Assembly (NCBI RefSeq): GCF_947179165.1
Contig: NC_077240.1
Location: 79,682,001 to 79,746,000 of the forward strand
Reading direction: 5' to 3'
Length of the DNA stretch: 64,000 nt
Source: Solanum dulcamara
Taxonomy: Eukaryota; Streptophyta; Magnoliopsida; Solanales; Solanaceae
This document shows positions 1 to 12,177 of the stretch, piece by piece. The translations under genes and the position numbers were made by a program. The notes below the pieces were generated by a model that saw only the letters and a program-made list of their open reading frames with translations, did not search any database and had not been told where the DNA came from. The first letter of the stretch is position 1, and every line of letters begins with the position of its first letter.

Positions 1-2140
1 TCAATAAAATATTAAAACCATCATGAATCATAAAAGAAACTTAAACATTATAAAGGTACTGATGAGTCATTATAAGAAACCATATACTTGCAAAATACCA
101 TGAATCATAAATAAGTATACCATAAACCTTTTGAAAGAAATTTTTAACTTTGTGAGAGCATATACTTTACTTTATGATAAACATAGTAGACATCATATGA
201 TATATCTTAAACATTGGAAGAGGGACCTTGTACCTTTGTGAGAGCGATCGTTAACCGACATAAACCATGTGAGCCATAATATGGGGTCCCGATGTTACCC
301 CTACATCAGAGAAAAGGGGGAGACCACTTGCCAAGGTAGACTCTGTCATGCCTAAGTGGATCCATTAAGCTATTGTGTGAACCAGGTACTCACCCCCAGT
401 TCTTAGACTCGGGTACTTACCTCCAAGCCTTGAAATTTTAGGTACTCACCTCTTAGAGATTTGGGTATTCACCTCTATCTCCTTTATACCTATAGTGGCA
501 AGTAGTTTTGGGACATGGGTATTCGCCCCTAGTCCATCTCGGTGCTAGGTAAGCTCTCAGCAGAATATTTAAATGTCATAATAATATAAGCATTTATATA
601 ACTTTAGACATCAAATCATTATCGGTGGAATAACTTATTAAAACCTTTGGTTTATAATATCATCATGGATGCCATGCCCTATTTATCGTTCTACTAATGA
701 ACCTTGATTTATAAGGAAATAAGGTTTACAATCAGTGATGGTATTCCGAGTACCATGCTAATCAGACCTTTCTTTTTGAAAAACATTCAAAAACATTGAC
801 GACCTATAGGGATGTCTTACATGTCATATCATAATCTTAAACATTTCATTTGATTCAATGTGAGAATTATACTTTCACATTGAAACCTTACTTTGTCTAA
901 GAAACCCTTTCATCATCAATCATTTCATAAAGACTTCCCTTCATAAGCATTTACTTAATAACATTCATTGGAGTCAAACTTTCTTTCAACTTTACTTTGT
1001 CATAAGAACCTAGGTGGGTTCATTTCATAAATACCTTCAAATACATTTAAGAAGTACTTGTATGCATGAGAGTGATATAAATGTATCAAATCAAACATCT
1101 TAAAAACAAAACAACCCACCATATGCACTTTAAAACTACCTTTCAAACTTTCATATAAGAGCCTTGGAAAACCATTCATTTCATGTAAATAAGAATCAAC
1201 ATAAGTCAATATAGGTAAATAAATTTCAAATATTCAAAAATCTATGCATTTGAAATCGTAGTATGAAAATCCATAAAACTCATCACTTAAAATTAGGAGT
1301 CAATACACATATATATCAATATGAGTAAATAAACTTAAAATATACCATAATCTATACATTTGGAACCATAATGTAACATCCCATAAGATTTCATCATTTA
1401 AAATTGAAATACTAAGTTGAGAAAACATTTGGGCTCCATGGGTAGAATAACCCATGGATGAAAACCCACATACATTAGTAAGGAACTTGAAGAGGAATTG
1501 GAGAAGTGTTGATGTTAGGCCTTAAATTGGGAAGCTTGAATCCTTGAGTTTGAGAGAAAATGTGTTGGAGATGATTTGAGAGAGAAGAGGATGAAGTTTA
1601 GGGTTTTGGGGAGGCAAAACACAACTAAAATGATCCCAAAGGCGTCCAAGTTTATATATATGTTATTAGATAATTGTCCAAGATGCCCCTCATCAAAAAA
1701 ATATGGAAAAAGGGCTCAAAACCCTTCTGGCGCGATGGTGGCGCACCGCACCATCACCCAAACTACTGCAGCGGTAGTCTTTGGTAAAATGATCATAATT
1801 TTTGCCTCCAAACTCGGAATGAGGTGACTTAGTGGTGTTGGAAAGAGGAATCAAAGACCTTTAATTTGATATGTCATGAAACACTTAATTCCTTATATAA
1901 TAGGATATATGAGTGTTTGAAGTTGATCCTATTTCGAACTCATACGAAAACTTAGCCGATGGAAATTCTTTGAACTTGGTTTGGTGTTAGAGATCCTTAT
2001 TACCCTAAAACACATCTAATGCACTTTAAATACTTAGGAATTGATCCTAACTCATAAATACAACTAGAAGTCATCGAGTTCGATCCTATATGCATATGAA
2101 ATGATTTGGGTCTTGGTGTAAAAATATTTGGGGAGTTACA
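1..2140 (-). mobile_element. LTR (Ty3/gypsy-like), left end outside window
   Basis: This stretch has no credible gene. Read on the - strand it begins at 2140 with TGTAACTCCCC, a typical solanaceous LTR 5' end. It shares internal modules with the complete LTR at 12178-14815, for example the run agggaccttgtacctttgtg near 220-240 and near 12905, and the following 'ccatgtgagc' and 'aggtagactc' pieces. It also carries a GC-rich patch (about 1728-1760, 'gcgcgatggtggcgcaccgc') like the one at 14107-14173. The other end lies beyond base 1, so target duplications cannot be checked. Short ORFs inside it are spurious. Confidence 0.65.
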
Positions 2141-2667
2141 ATAGCACTCAGTCACATGCCAAGCACATGCCCACTAAGTTAGTTGACATCCCCAACTGAT
2201 AGGCCAAATTTAAATTCAAATTTACAAGCCTTATCCAGAATTCTGAAAAGCCACAAATGAGAAGAAGTTGCCAACTACCCACACATGTGTGAGGCACAGC
2301 GGACGACCTTCAAATTTGGCGCCAAATTTGCTCCTAATCGTCCAGCCTCACTCGTGTCCACGTGCCTATGTTGTGCCTGGGTTTTTCCTCGCATAGTTAG
2401 CCATTGTGGTCTAGCTTTCCCAACACTTAGCCCTCGACTTGTTTAGCCACAACCTTGTCACGATCACAACTTTGCCTTGCCTTAGCTTTGCCCAGCCTTT
2501 GTCATGCCTTAGTCACGCCTTGCTTTGCATGCTTTAGCCACGACAGTGCCAAGGTCTTCCTCAATTGAACTTTATCTTGACTATTTTCATTGGGCTTTGG
2601 CTAGGTTCTTAATGTAAATTTCTAGTCAAGCCCAGGCCACTCAAACCATCAAGTTGAGGGTCTAACA
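2141..2667 (-). mobile_element. LTR remnant ending TGTTAGACCC (minus strand)
   Basis: Between the LTR that ends at 2140 and the first satellite unit lies about 530 bp of unrelated, GC-richer sequence with repeated 'gccttgcctta / catgccttagtcacgcctt' wording. On the - strand it starts at 2667 with TGTTAGACCC, a standard LTR start. It is most simply the 5' part of an older LTR cut by the element at 1-2140. No coding potential seen. Confidence 0.45.
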
Positions 2668-4043
2668 CATGAAATATTTATAGCATTTAGAGGTCACTTA
2701 AATGGAATTATGTGACTTTCTCATTTTCGTATATGTACGCCTATGAATATTTTGGTGATATGACTTTCGGTCAAGTTTTTTTTGAAATCTTTACGATATC
2801 CTCCTTAAGTGCCCGCAGAAGCAGTACATGTAGCCTCAAAATATTTATAGCATTTAGGGTTACTCTAGTGGAATTAGGCTGTTTTTTTCATTTTGTGTGT
2901 GTGGAAGTACATTAATTTTTTGGTAGTATGACTTTTAGGGGGAGCACTATGTGTAGCCTCGGCATCATCTACGACATATTTATAGCATTTAGGATCACTC
3001 AAGAAGAATTAGATAATTTTCTCAATTTTTATGTCTATTAGCTCATGAAAATTTTGGTGATATGATTTCTGTTCATCTTTTTCTTAAACCTTTATGGGAC
3101 CTCCGTAAGTACCCGAGGGAGAAGTTCGTGTAGCCTTGGTATGATTCACGATATATTTGTAGCATTTTGTGGCCCCTCAAATGAAATTAGGCGATTTCTT
3201 ATTTTTCGTGTGTATTAGTACATATATATTTTGATTGTATGGCATCCGATCAATTTTCTTTCAAAATATTTACAGGACCCTCCGTAAGTATTCGTGGGAG
3301 CACTATGTGTAGCTTCGGCATGATCCACGACATATTTGTAGAATTTAGGGGCCACTCAAGCTAAGTAGGCAATTTTCTTATTTTTCTTGTGTGTTAGCCC
3401 ATGAATATTTTGGTGGTATATCTTACGGTCAATGTTTTTCTCAAACTTTTATGGGACCCTCTGTAAATACCCAGTGAGCAGTACAAGTGGCCTCAGCATG
3501 ATCCACGCCATATTTATAGCATTTAGGATCTACTCAAGCGAAATTAGGCGATTTTCTTATTTTTTCATATATTAGTTCATGAATATTTTGGTGGTATGAC
3601 TTTCAGTCACTTTTTTTTCAAAACATTTATGGGACCCTCCATAATTGTTCGGGGGAGAAGTTTATGTAGGCTCGGCACAATATATGATTATTTATAACAT
3701 TTAGTGGCCACTCAAGCATAATTAGATGATTTTATTATTCTTTATGTGCGTTAGCCCATGAATATTTTGGTGGAATGACTTTCGGTGAATGCTTTCTCAA
3801 AACCTTTACAATACACCTCCGTAAGTACATGAAAGAGTAGTACGTATAGCCTCGACATAATTCACAACATATTTATAGCATTTAGAGTCCACTCACGCGG
3901 ATTAAGATGATTTTTTTATTTTTCGTGTATGTTAGGTCATTAATATTTTAATGATATAGTTTCTGGTCAATGTTTTTTTGAAATCTTTACGTGACCCTCT
4001 CAAAGTGCCTGGGGGGTATTAAGTCTAGCCTTGGCACGATCCA

Positions 4044-4083
<40 letters not shown>

Positions 4084-5157
4084 CATTTAGAGGTTACTTA
4101 AGTGGAATTAAGTGATTTTCTCATTTTTTTTGTGTGTGTTTGTCCATGAATAGTTTGGTGGTGTGACTTTTGATTAATTTTTTTACAAAACCTTTACGGG
4201 ACCCTCCGTAATTACTCAGGGGAGAAGTTCTGTAGCCTCAGCACAATCTATGATATATTTATAGCATTTAGGGGTCATTCAAGCAAAATTTGATGATTTT
4301 CTTATTTTCGTGTGTGTTGGCCCATTAATATTTTATTGGTATGATTTTTAGACAAATTTTTTTCAAAACATGTACCCTCCGTAAGTACTTGGAGGAGCAG
4401 TATGTATAGCCTTGGTATGATCCATGACATATTTATAGCATTTAGGGGTCAGTCAAGCGGAATTAGAAAATTTTCTCATTTTTCGTGTGTTAGCCTATGA
4501 ATATTTTTGTGGTATGACTTTATGTCAATTTTATTTTTGAAAACTTAATGGGACCCTCCATAAGTATCTTGGTTAGCAGTTCGTGTAGCCTCGATACGAT
4601 CCAAGACATATTTGTAGCATTTAAGTGTCACTCAAGCAGAATTAGATAATTTTATCATTATTCGTATGTGTTGTTGTCCCGTGATTTTTTGGTGGTAAGA
4701 CTTCCGATTAATTTGTTTTTCAAAACCTTTATGGGATATTTTGTAAGTATCCGGAGGAGAAGTACGTGTTGCCCCGACAAAATCCAACATATTTAGAGAA
4801 ATATAGAATTTAGGGGTCACTCCATCGAAATTATGTGATTTTCTCATTTTTAAAATGTGTTAAATCATGAATAGTTCGGTGGAATAACTTTCAATCAATA
4901 TTTTTTCCAAAATCTCTACAAGACCCTCTGTAAGTATTCGGGGAGCAGTAGATAATACCTCGACACTATCCACGATATATTTATTGCATAGAGGGGCCAC
5001 TCAAGAGAAATTAGATGATTTTTTTATTTTTCGTGTGTGCTAGCCTATGAATAAATTAGTGGCATGACTTCCGATTAATATTTTACCAAAATCCTTATGG
5101 GACCCTCTGTAACTACCCGGAGGAGTAGTACGTGTAACTTCAAAATGATCCACGATA
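2668..5157 (+). repeat. ~180-bp satellite, subfamily A, first block
   Basis: About 14 head-to-tail units. Spacing between successive 'tagcatttag' words is mostly 176-180 bp; two early units are shorter (about 167 and 135 bp). Hallmarks of subfamily A are cgtgtagcctcggcacgatc, 'atttatagcatttagggg', 'caagcggaattaggcgattt' and gaatattttggtggtatgac, followed by a T-run, 'caaaacctttacgggaccc' and 'tccgtaagtacccgg'. Units differ from each other by many scattered substitutions. The block is cut at 5157 by an LTR insertion and resumes at 7633. I do not recognise a published name for the repeat with certainty. Confidence 0.9.
4046..4082. repeat. (TA)n microsatellite inside a satellite unit
   Basis: About 37 bp of pure TA dinucleotides lies exactly where other units read 'acgacatatttatagcattt'. 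It looks like a local expansion of the unit's own AT-rich segment. Confidence 0.9.
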
Positions 5158-7632
5158 TGTCATGCCCGAGAGGGTACCCTAGACATAACAGGCACTCAGA
5201 AGCCAATACTGGATCCCAAACAAATCATTTGGCTTGATCACACATTCATTCATTTAGCGGAATACTTAGTTTAAGAGAAAAACAAATCTTAGTGGGCTAA
5301 CTCAATCAACAATCTCAATCATTTTAATCGGAAACATAATTTGAAAGAAAACTAATCAAGAGTTATATACATCAAAATAAATACAGCATTATTTAGTCTA
5401 TGAAGTCTTTATCTCTACTATTTGATGGTGCCAATGACAGGTTCGTAGCTATCTCAAAAGAACTACTCATAAGCAATGGAAAGAATGAATATGAACTCTC
5501 CGAATGTAAGAAGGTCTCACCATTATCAGGAAAGAAGTAGATCTTCAACGAAGCGCCTATTGATGATCTTTAATACCCGTCCCTGCATCATAAAATGATG
5601 CAGGCCCAAATGGACGTCAGTACATAGAATGTACAAGTATGTAATATGACAAAATGAAACAACAATACATCAAAGGTACTCAAGATAGAATGAAACTCAC
5701 CCAAATCAATATGCTATGTAAGTATAAACTATAACAATGCTTTAAGAAGGTCTCAATAATACGTATCTTGTTCAAAACATGTCATATACTTTAATGCACA
5801 ATCTGGGAGTCTCTTTTGACCAACAACAATCCTACCGCCTTTAAGTAGGTGATGTACAATGAAACGACATCATTGCCATATTCGTCCAATACTTGCCAAA
5901 GTAAAGGCCGAATATACCAATCTTGGATCCACAGTCAATCAAGTCCTATCTTGTCAGAACAATAAAAAGGGAAAACATCTAACTTAACAGTTCAATTCTC
6001 TCCCATACTGGATACGTAGTTATTGACTTTTACTCTCACTCAATTTGGTTCTTGATACTACTCCCAAAACTCAATATGCTCATGCAACTAAAACCAATCA
6101 GTTCAATCAAAACTTTCGACTAGTCTCATTGGACTCTCATTAAAACTCAATCTCGTCTCAATAATTATGCTCTTTCAAATCAATTCAATCCAATCCACTC
6201 ATTTAGATTAAATACTCAACTCTTTTAAATCTCTTTAAAATATGCAATCTCGACTCGAAATAATGTATAGTGAAAGCAGGATCAAAATAGTTATAATCTT
6301 AAAGACTCTTTTAATTCAACTCGGGCTCGGCTCATACTCAAATAATCAAGTTCTTTCAGAAAAAAATATATTTTGGAAATCAATCACAACTTATGAAAAC
6401 TCTATCTCAAAACCATCATTTATGCTAACCATATTCATGTTCAAAATAATGAAAACGTTCAAAGACTCCTCAGACTCAGCTCATGTGAAAACTCAAACTC
6501 TTGTAAAATCAATGATCAAAATTAAGTATAATCCTCAATTCGGTTCATGTGAATGAAGACATGAACATGCAAACAAATTAATTACTCAACCCATGAACAA
6601 CATCTATATGTATTTAAATAAGTACTAGGAACTCCAAAAAGACAATAGATAACTCAAGAATTCAATTCATGAAACTTGAAAAGTCCAACTCAACTTAAAA
6701 TATTGCATAAAATAATTAGTGCAAAAACGTTGACAAAATCATTCTTTAAAAACTCCATCAATGCATAGAATAAATAAATGACATCTCAATTAGGGTTCAT
6801 GTGAATGCAAACATGAATCCATACTCTCAACAAGACTCAAGTCAAGAAACTCATCAATGAATATTAAAATATATACAAGACCCATTAGAGATTATAAAGA
6901 ATTGAAGAACTCAATTCATGAAACCTCAAAACTCAACTCAATTCAAATCAATGAAGATATAGGGCGCGTGGATGAACTCAATCCAACTCTATGATTAGCC
7001 TTACATACCTTAATGACTAATCTTGAAGAAAAACCTTGAATATAATTCCTAACCTTGGTGTGGTTTCAAAGTTCTTAAGTGTAGAAATTTTTCTTTTGAG
7101 AATGAGAGGGTTGAATTGATGAAAACTGATTGACTTTGGCTTTTGGGGAAAGTTACTATTAGTGGTTTGGGGTTATGAGATGAGAGAAAGACGAAAACAC
7201 CTCTCCTACAACGTTAAAAAGAAAAGAAAACCTAAAACTCTGAAGTAGCATGCGCGATCACGCAACTGAAAGTTAGTTCACGCGGTACTTCGCGCCACCT
7301 TAGCAGTAACACTACCTACGCGGCTAACGTCCACTTTGCGCAGACTATGTAGTGCCCAGAAAAATGAGCATAACTTTTGGCACACAACTTGGATTGATTA
7401 ATGGTCAAAAATGGTTGAAAGAAGACTTTAAGCCATTTCAATTGGTTTGTATTAAGTCGTAAAACTCTTCATATACAAGGAGTCCTTCAAAATTCTTAGT
7501 TCTCATCCAATATGCTTCACACACTCAAGAATTGATCGCACACATAATATACAATTATAAATCATCAAGTTTGAGCCTATACACAATGGAGAATGATCCG
7601 GGTTTTAGCTTAAAAAAAATTAGGGTATAACA
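5158..7632 (-). mobile_element. Complete LTR (probable solo LTR), 2475 bp, TSD CGATA
   Basis: Begins TGTCATGCCC and ends GGGTATAACA (TG...CA). It is flanked by the 5-bp direct repeat CGATA at 5153-5157 and 7633-7637. Removing element plus one CGATA restores a normal satellite unit. No reverse transcriptase, integrase, primer-binding site or internal pair of terminal repeats is visible, so a solo LTR is the simplest reading. By comparison with related elements (5' end of type TGTWAYACCC) its transcriptional sense would be the - strand. The 104-residue ORF at 6242-6556 has no recognisable domain. Confidence 0.8.
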
Positions 7633-7719
7633 CGATATATTCATAAAATTTAGGGGCCACTTAAGCAAAATTAAGGGTTTTTCTCATTTATCATATGGGT
7701 AAACCCATTAATATTTTAA
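7633..7719 (+). repeat. Satellite subfamily A, fragment between two insertions
   Basis: Continues the unit broken at 5157 ('atttaggggccacttaagc', 'cccattaatattttaa') and is itself broken by a MITE at 7720. Confidence 0.85.
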
Positions 7720-8157
7720 GAGAAAATTAAGTGGACAAAAAAATATATACTAGTTAATTAGCTAACATAGCTATAGTTTAAATTAATTATGGCTCGCGGC
7801 AAACATCTAGCTGTAATTATAATTAGAGTTTTATATAATTTACGCGATTATACAATTGAGTTTGTATAATTCGCGTGATTTACACAAACATTGTGCGTCA
7901 ATCGAATTGTATAAAAAAATATATAAATACTACAAATTATATAACGAATTATACAAACGTTGTGCATGAATTGTATAGTAAAATATACAAATGTTATACA
8001 AAAAGTGTGAATTGTATAGCGAATTATACAAAGTTATACAAATATTACACAAATTATACAAAAGTTGTTAAAATTATAGCTACAAATTATAATTAGAAAA
8101 CTATAGCTATGAAGCATAATTAATGTATTTTTGAGTGGTTATATGCGAAAATTTCCC
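7720..8157. mobile_element. MITE, 438 bp, 9-bp TSD ATATTTTAA (Mutator-like)
   Basis: A very AT-rich insert flanked by the perfect 9-bp duplication ATATTTTAA at 7711-7719 and 8158-8166. Excision restores the satellite reading 'aatattttaatggtat'. The ends (GAGAAAATTAAG... and ...GCGAAAATTTCCC) are a weak inverted pair. Inside are many variants of 'aattatacaaa / gaattgtata', so the 73-residue ORF at 7875-8096 is low-complexity noise. The 9-bp duplication points to the Mutator superfamily. Confidence 0.75.
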
Positions 8158-8303
8158 ATATTTTAATGGTATAACTTTCGATAAAAAAAATTAAAATCTT
8201 TACGAGATGCGCCGTTTGTATTCGAGGGATCTGTACATGTAGTCTCAACATGATATACGGAATATTAGTAGCATTTAGGGGTCACTCAAGTGGAATTAGG
8301 TAT
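8158..8303 (+). repeat. Satellite subfamily A, last unit before the inversion
   Basis: A nearly complete A unit in + orientation ('tttcgataaa', 'tagtctcaacatgatata', 'tagcatttaggggtcactc'), ending in 'agtggaattagg' at about 8303, where the array changes strand. Confidence 0.8.
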
Positions 8304-11300
8304 ACACAAAAAATGAGAAAATCGCATAATTCCGTTTGTGCGGCCCTAAATGCTATGAGTGCGCCGTGGATCATGCTGAGGCCGTACATACTGATCCTCC
8401 GAGTACCTATAAAGGGTCCCATAATAATTTCAGAGAAAAATTAACTGGAAACCAGTTCATCAAATTATTCATGAGCTAACAAACACGAAAAAAATGAGAA
8501 AATCTTCTAATTCTACTTGTTCGACCCCAATGAATATTATGAAAGCATAATTGATCATGCCGAGACTCCACGTACTGATCCTTGGGTACCTATGGTGGGT
8601 TCTATAATAGTTTCAGAGAAAAATTGAATGAAAGTCAATACACACACGAAAAAATGAGAAAATTACCTATTTCCCCTTGTGCAACCCCTAAATGCTATCA
8701 ATGCACTATGGATCGTTTTGAGGCTGCACGTACTGATCCCTTTGGTACCTAAGATGGATCCATAATGGTTTTGAAAAAAATTAATCGAAATTCAATTCAT
8801 CAAAATAATCATTGGCTAATGTACATGGGAAAAATAAAAAAATTGCCTAATTACGTTTGTGCGCCCCCTAAATGATATAAATACGATGTGTATCGTGCTG
8901 AGGTTGCACATACTAATCCCCCGGGTTACTATTGAGGGTCCCATAATTGTATCGGAGAAAAATCGATTGTAGCCAGTTCACCAAAATAATAATAGGCTAA
9001 CACACATGAAACAAATGACAAAATCATCTAATTTCATATGTGCGGCCCCTAAATTCTATATATGAGTCGTAGATCAAGCAGAGGCGGCGCGTATTGATCC
9101 CCCGGTACCTAAAGAAGGTCTCATAACCATTATAGAGAAAAATCAACTGAAGGCCAATTCACCAAAATATTCATTGGCCAATACAAGCGGAAAAAAAATA
9201 AGAAAATCGCCTAATTCTGCTTGTGCGTCCCCTAAATGCTATAAACGCGCCATGGATCATGCCGAGACCGCACGTACTAATATCAAAGATACTTATGGAG
9301 GGTCCCATAAGAGTTTCGAATAAAAATTGACTAAAATCCATTTAACCAAAATATTCTTAGGCTAACACACAAAAATGATAAAATTGCATAATTCTGTATA
9401 TGCAGCCTTAAATGCTATGAATGTGCCACAGTTCATGCCGAGGCCGCATATAGTGATGCACCGGGTACCTACAGAGGGTACCATAACATTTTCTAAGAAA
9501 AATCGATCGGAAGTCAGTTCACCAAAATACTAATGGGCTAATACATACGAAAAAAGGGGGAACCATCTAATTCTGCTTGTACGACACCTAAATTCTATGA
9601 ATGCGCTGTGGATCATGCCGAGGTCGCACGTACTGAGCCCTCGGGTACCTATGGAGGATCCCATAAGGGATTTGGAGAAAAATTGCCCAGAATTCAGTTC
9701 ACCAAAATATTCTTACGATAACACAGACGAAAAAAATTATAAAATAACCTAATTCTGCTTGTGCACCTTAAATGCTATAAACGAGCTAAGGTTTATTCCT
9801 AAGCCGCACGTATTGATTCATTGGGTACCTACAAAGAGTCACATAATAGTTTTTGAGAAAAATCGATCAGAAATAAGTTCACCAAAATACATATGGGCTA
9901 ACACACGAAAAAATGAGAAATCACCTAATTCTGCTAGTACGGCCCCTAAATTCTATGAATGCGTCATGAATCATGCCGAGGCAGCACATACTAATCCCTC
10001 GGGTACCTACCAAGGGTCCCATTATGGTTTTGGAGAAAAATCAATCGGAAGTCAGTTCACCAAAATATTTATGGATTAAAATACATGAAAAAAATTTAAA
10101 AATTGTCTAATTCTGCTTGTGCGGCCAGCCCCTAAATATTGTAAATGCACCATGGATCTTGTCGAGGCTACATGTACTGATTCATCGGGTACCAACGGAG
10201 GGTTTAATAATGGTTTTAGAGAAAAATTGTTCGAAAGTCGGTTCACCAACATATTAATGGGCTAACACACACGAAAAAAATTGCCTAATTTTGCTTGTGT
10301 GATACCTAAATGCTATAAATGCATTATGGATCATGCCAAGAATGCACGTACTGATTCCCTAGGTTTCTACAGAGGGTCCTATCATAGTTTCAAAGAAAAA
10401 TCAATCAGAAGCTAGTTTCCAAATTATTAATGAGCTTACATACACGAAAAAAATGTGAGAAAATCGCATAATTCCCCTTGTGCTGCCCCTAATTCTATGA
10501 ATGCGCCATGGATTTCTCCGAGGCTACATGTACTGATTCCCTAGAACCTACGGAGAGTCCTATAATGGTATTGCAGAAAAATCAATCGGAAGTAAGTTAT
10601 GTAGAGAGTCCTAACACACAAGGAAAAAATGCCAAAAATGTTCTAATTCCGCTTGTGTTCACCTAAATATTAATGGGCTAACACACAAGGAAAAAATGCC
10701 AAAATAGTCTAATTCCGCTTATGCAGGCGCTAAATACTATAAATATATCTTGGATCGTATCAAAGTCGCAAGTACTGATCCCTCAGGTACCTACGGAGTG
10801 TCCCATAATGAATTTGGAGAAAAATCAATTGTAAGCCTATTCACTAAAATATTCATAGGCTAACACACACGAAAAAAAATAGAAAATTGCCTAATTTTAC
10901 TTGTGGGGCTCTAAAATGCTATAAATTCACCGTGGATCTTGTCGAGGCCACACTTACTGATTCTTCAGGTAACTACGGAGGGTCCCATAATGATTTCACA
11001 AAAAAATTAACCTAAAGCAAATTCACCAAAATATTCATAGGCTAATACACACAAAAAAGAGAAAATCACTTAATTTCATTTGTGCGGCTCCTAAATGCTA
11101 TAAATGCATTGTGGATCATACTGAGCTCGTACGTACTGATCCACCGTAAACCTATGAAAGGTATCACAATAGGTTTTGAGAAAATTGATCGAAAGCCAGT
11201 TCACCAAAATAATTCTGGGCTAACACACAAGCAAAAATGAAAAAATCACCTAATACTGTTTGTGTTGTTCCTAAATGCTATGAATGCGTTGTGGATTGTG

Positions 11301-12177
11301 CCGAGGCCGCACTTACTAATATCCTGAGTATCTACGGAGGGTCCCATAATGATTTCAAAGAAAAATCATTCGTAAGTCCCTACTTCTACTTGTGCGACCC
11401 TTAAATGCAATGAATGTATCGTGGATTATGCCTATACTGCACGTACTGATCCCTCGAGTACCTATAAAGAGTCTCAAAATAGTTTCGGAGAAACATTGAT
11501 CGGAAGCTAGTTCACCAAAATATTAATGGGTTAACAGATATAAAATAAATGAGAAAATCACCTCATTTCGCTTGTGTGGGCCTTAAATTCTATAAATGCA
11601 CCATGGATCATGTTAAGACTGCACGTACTGATCCCTCAGGAACATTCAGAGCATCCCATAATGGTTTTGGAGAAAAAATTGCGATCAAAAGCCAGTTCAC
11701 AAAAATATTCATGGGTTAAAATACACAAAAAGTGAGAAAATCGCCTAATTATACTTGTGCGACCCCTAAATGCTATAAATGCACTATGCATCGTGTCGAG
11801 TCTACACCTATTGTTTCCCTAGGTATTATAGAGGGGTCCCATAATAGTTTCAGAGAAAAATCAAATGGAATTCGGTTCACCAAATTATTCATGGGCTAAC
11901 ATAAATGAAAAATGAGAAAATCGACTAATTCTTCTTGTGCGACCCCTAAATGTTATGAATGCATATTGGATCGTGCAGAGGCTGCACGTACTAATCCCTC
12001 GGATACCTATGGAGGATCCCATAATAGTTATGCTTAAAAATCGACTGGAAGCTTGTTAACCAAATTATTCATCGGCCAACACACACGAAAAAAATGAGAA
12101 AAATTATCTAATTATGCTTATGCAGTCCCTAAATGGTATGAATGCTCCGTGGATCATGTTGAGGTTGCACGTATCCC
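8304..12177 (-). repeat. ~180-bp satellite, subfamily B, inverted block
   Basis: About 21 units in the opposite orientation to block A. On the + strand they read 'cctaattccgcttgtgcggc', 'ccctaaatgctatgaatgc', ggatcatgccgaggccgcac, 'gtactgatccctcgggtacc' and 'ggagggtcccataatggttt'. Reverse-complemented, the unit is clearly homologous to A but with consistent differences: 'gatcagtacgtgcggcctc' for 'gagcagtacgtgtagcctc', 'ggccgcacaagcgg' for 'ggccactcaagcgg', and 'gtgaactggcttccgatc' for 'gtggtatgactttcggtc'. Spacing is 179-180 bp. Around 10611-10720 a ~66-bp piece ('ctaacacacaaggaaaaaat') is duplicated in tandem. Confidence 0.88.

Noticed and set aside
6242..6556. 104-residue ORF
   Set aside because: It lies inside a non-coding LTR, has no recognisable domain and no initiation context, and its composition is that of the surrounding DNA.
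7875..8096. 73-residue Asn/Tyr/Lys-rich ORF
   Set aside because: It is the translation of 'ttatacaaa'-type low-complexity repeats inside a MITE.
9759..10079. 106-residue ORF in the satellite
   Set aside because: Repeats itself with the unit and is not conserved as an open frame in other units.
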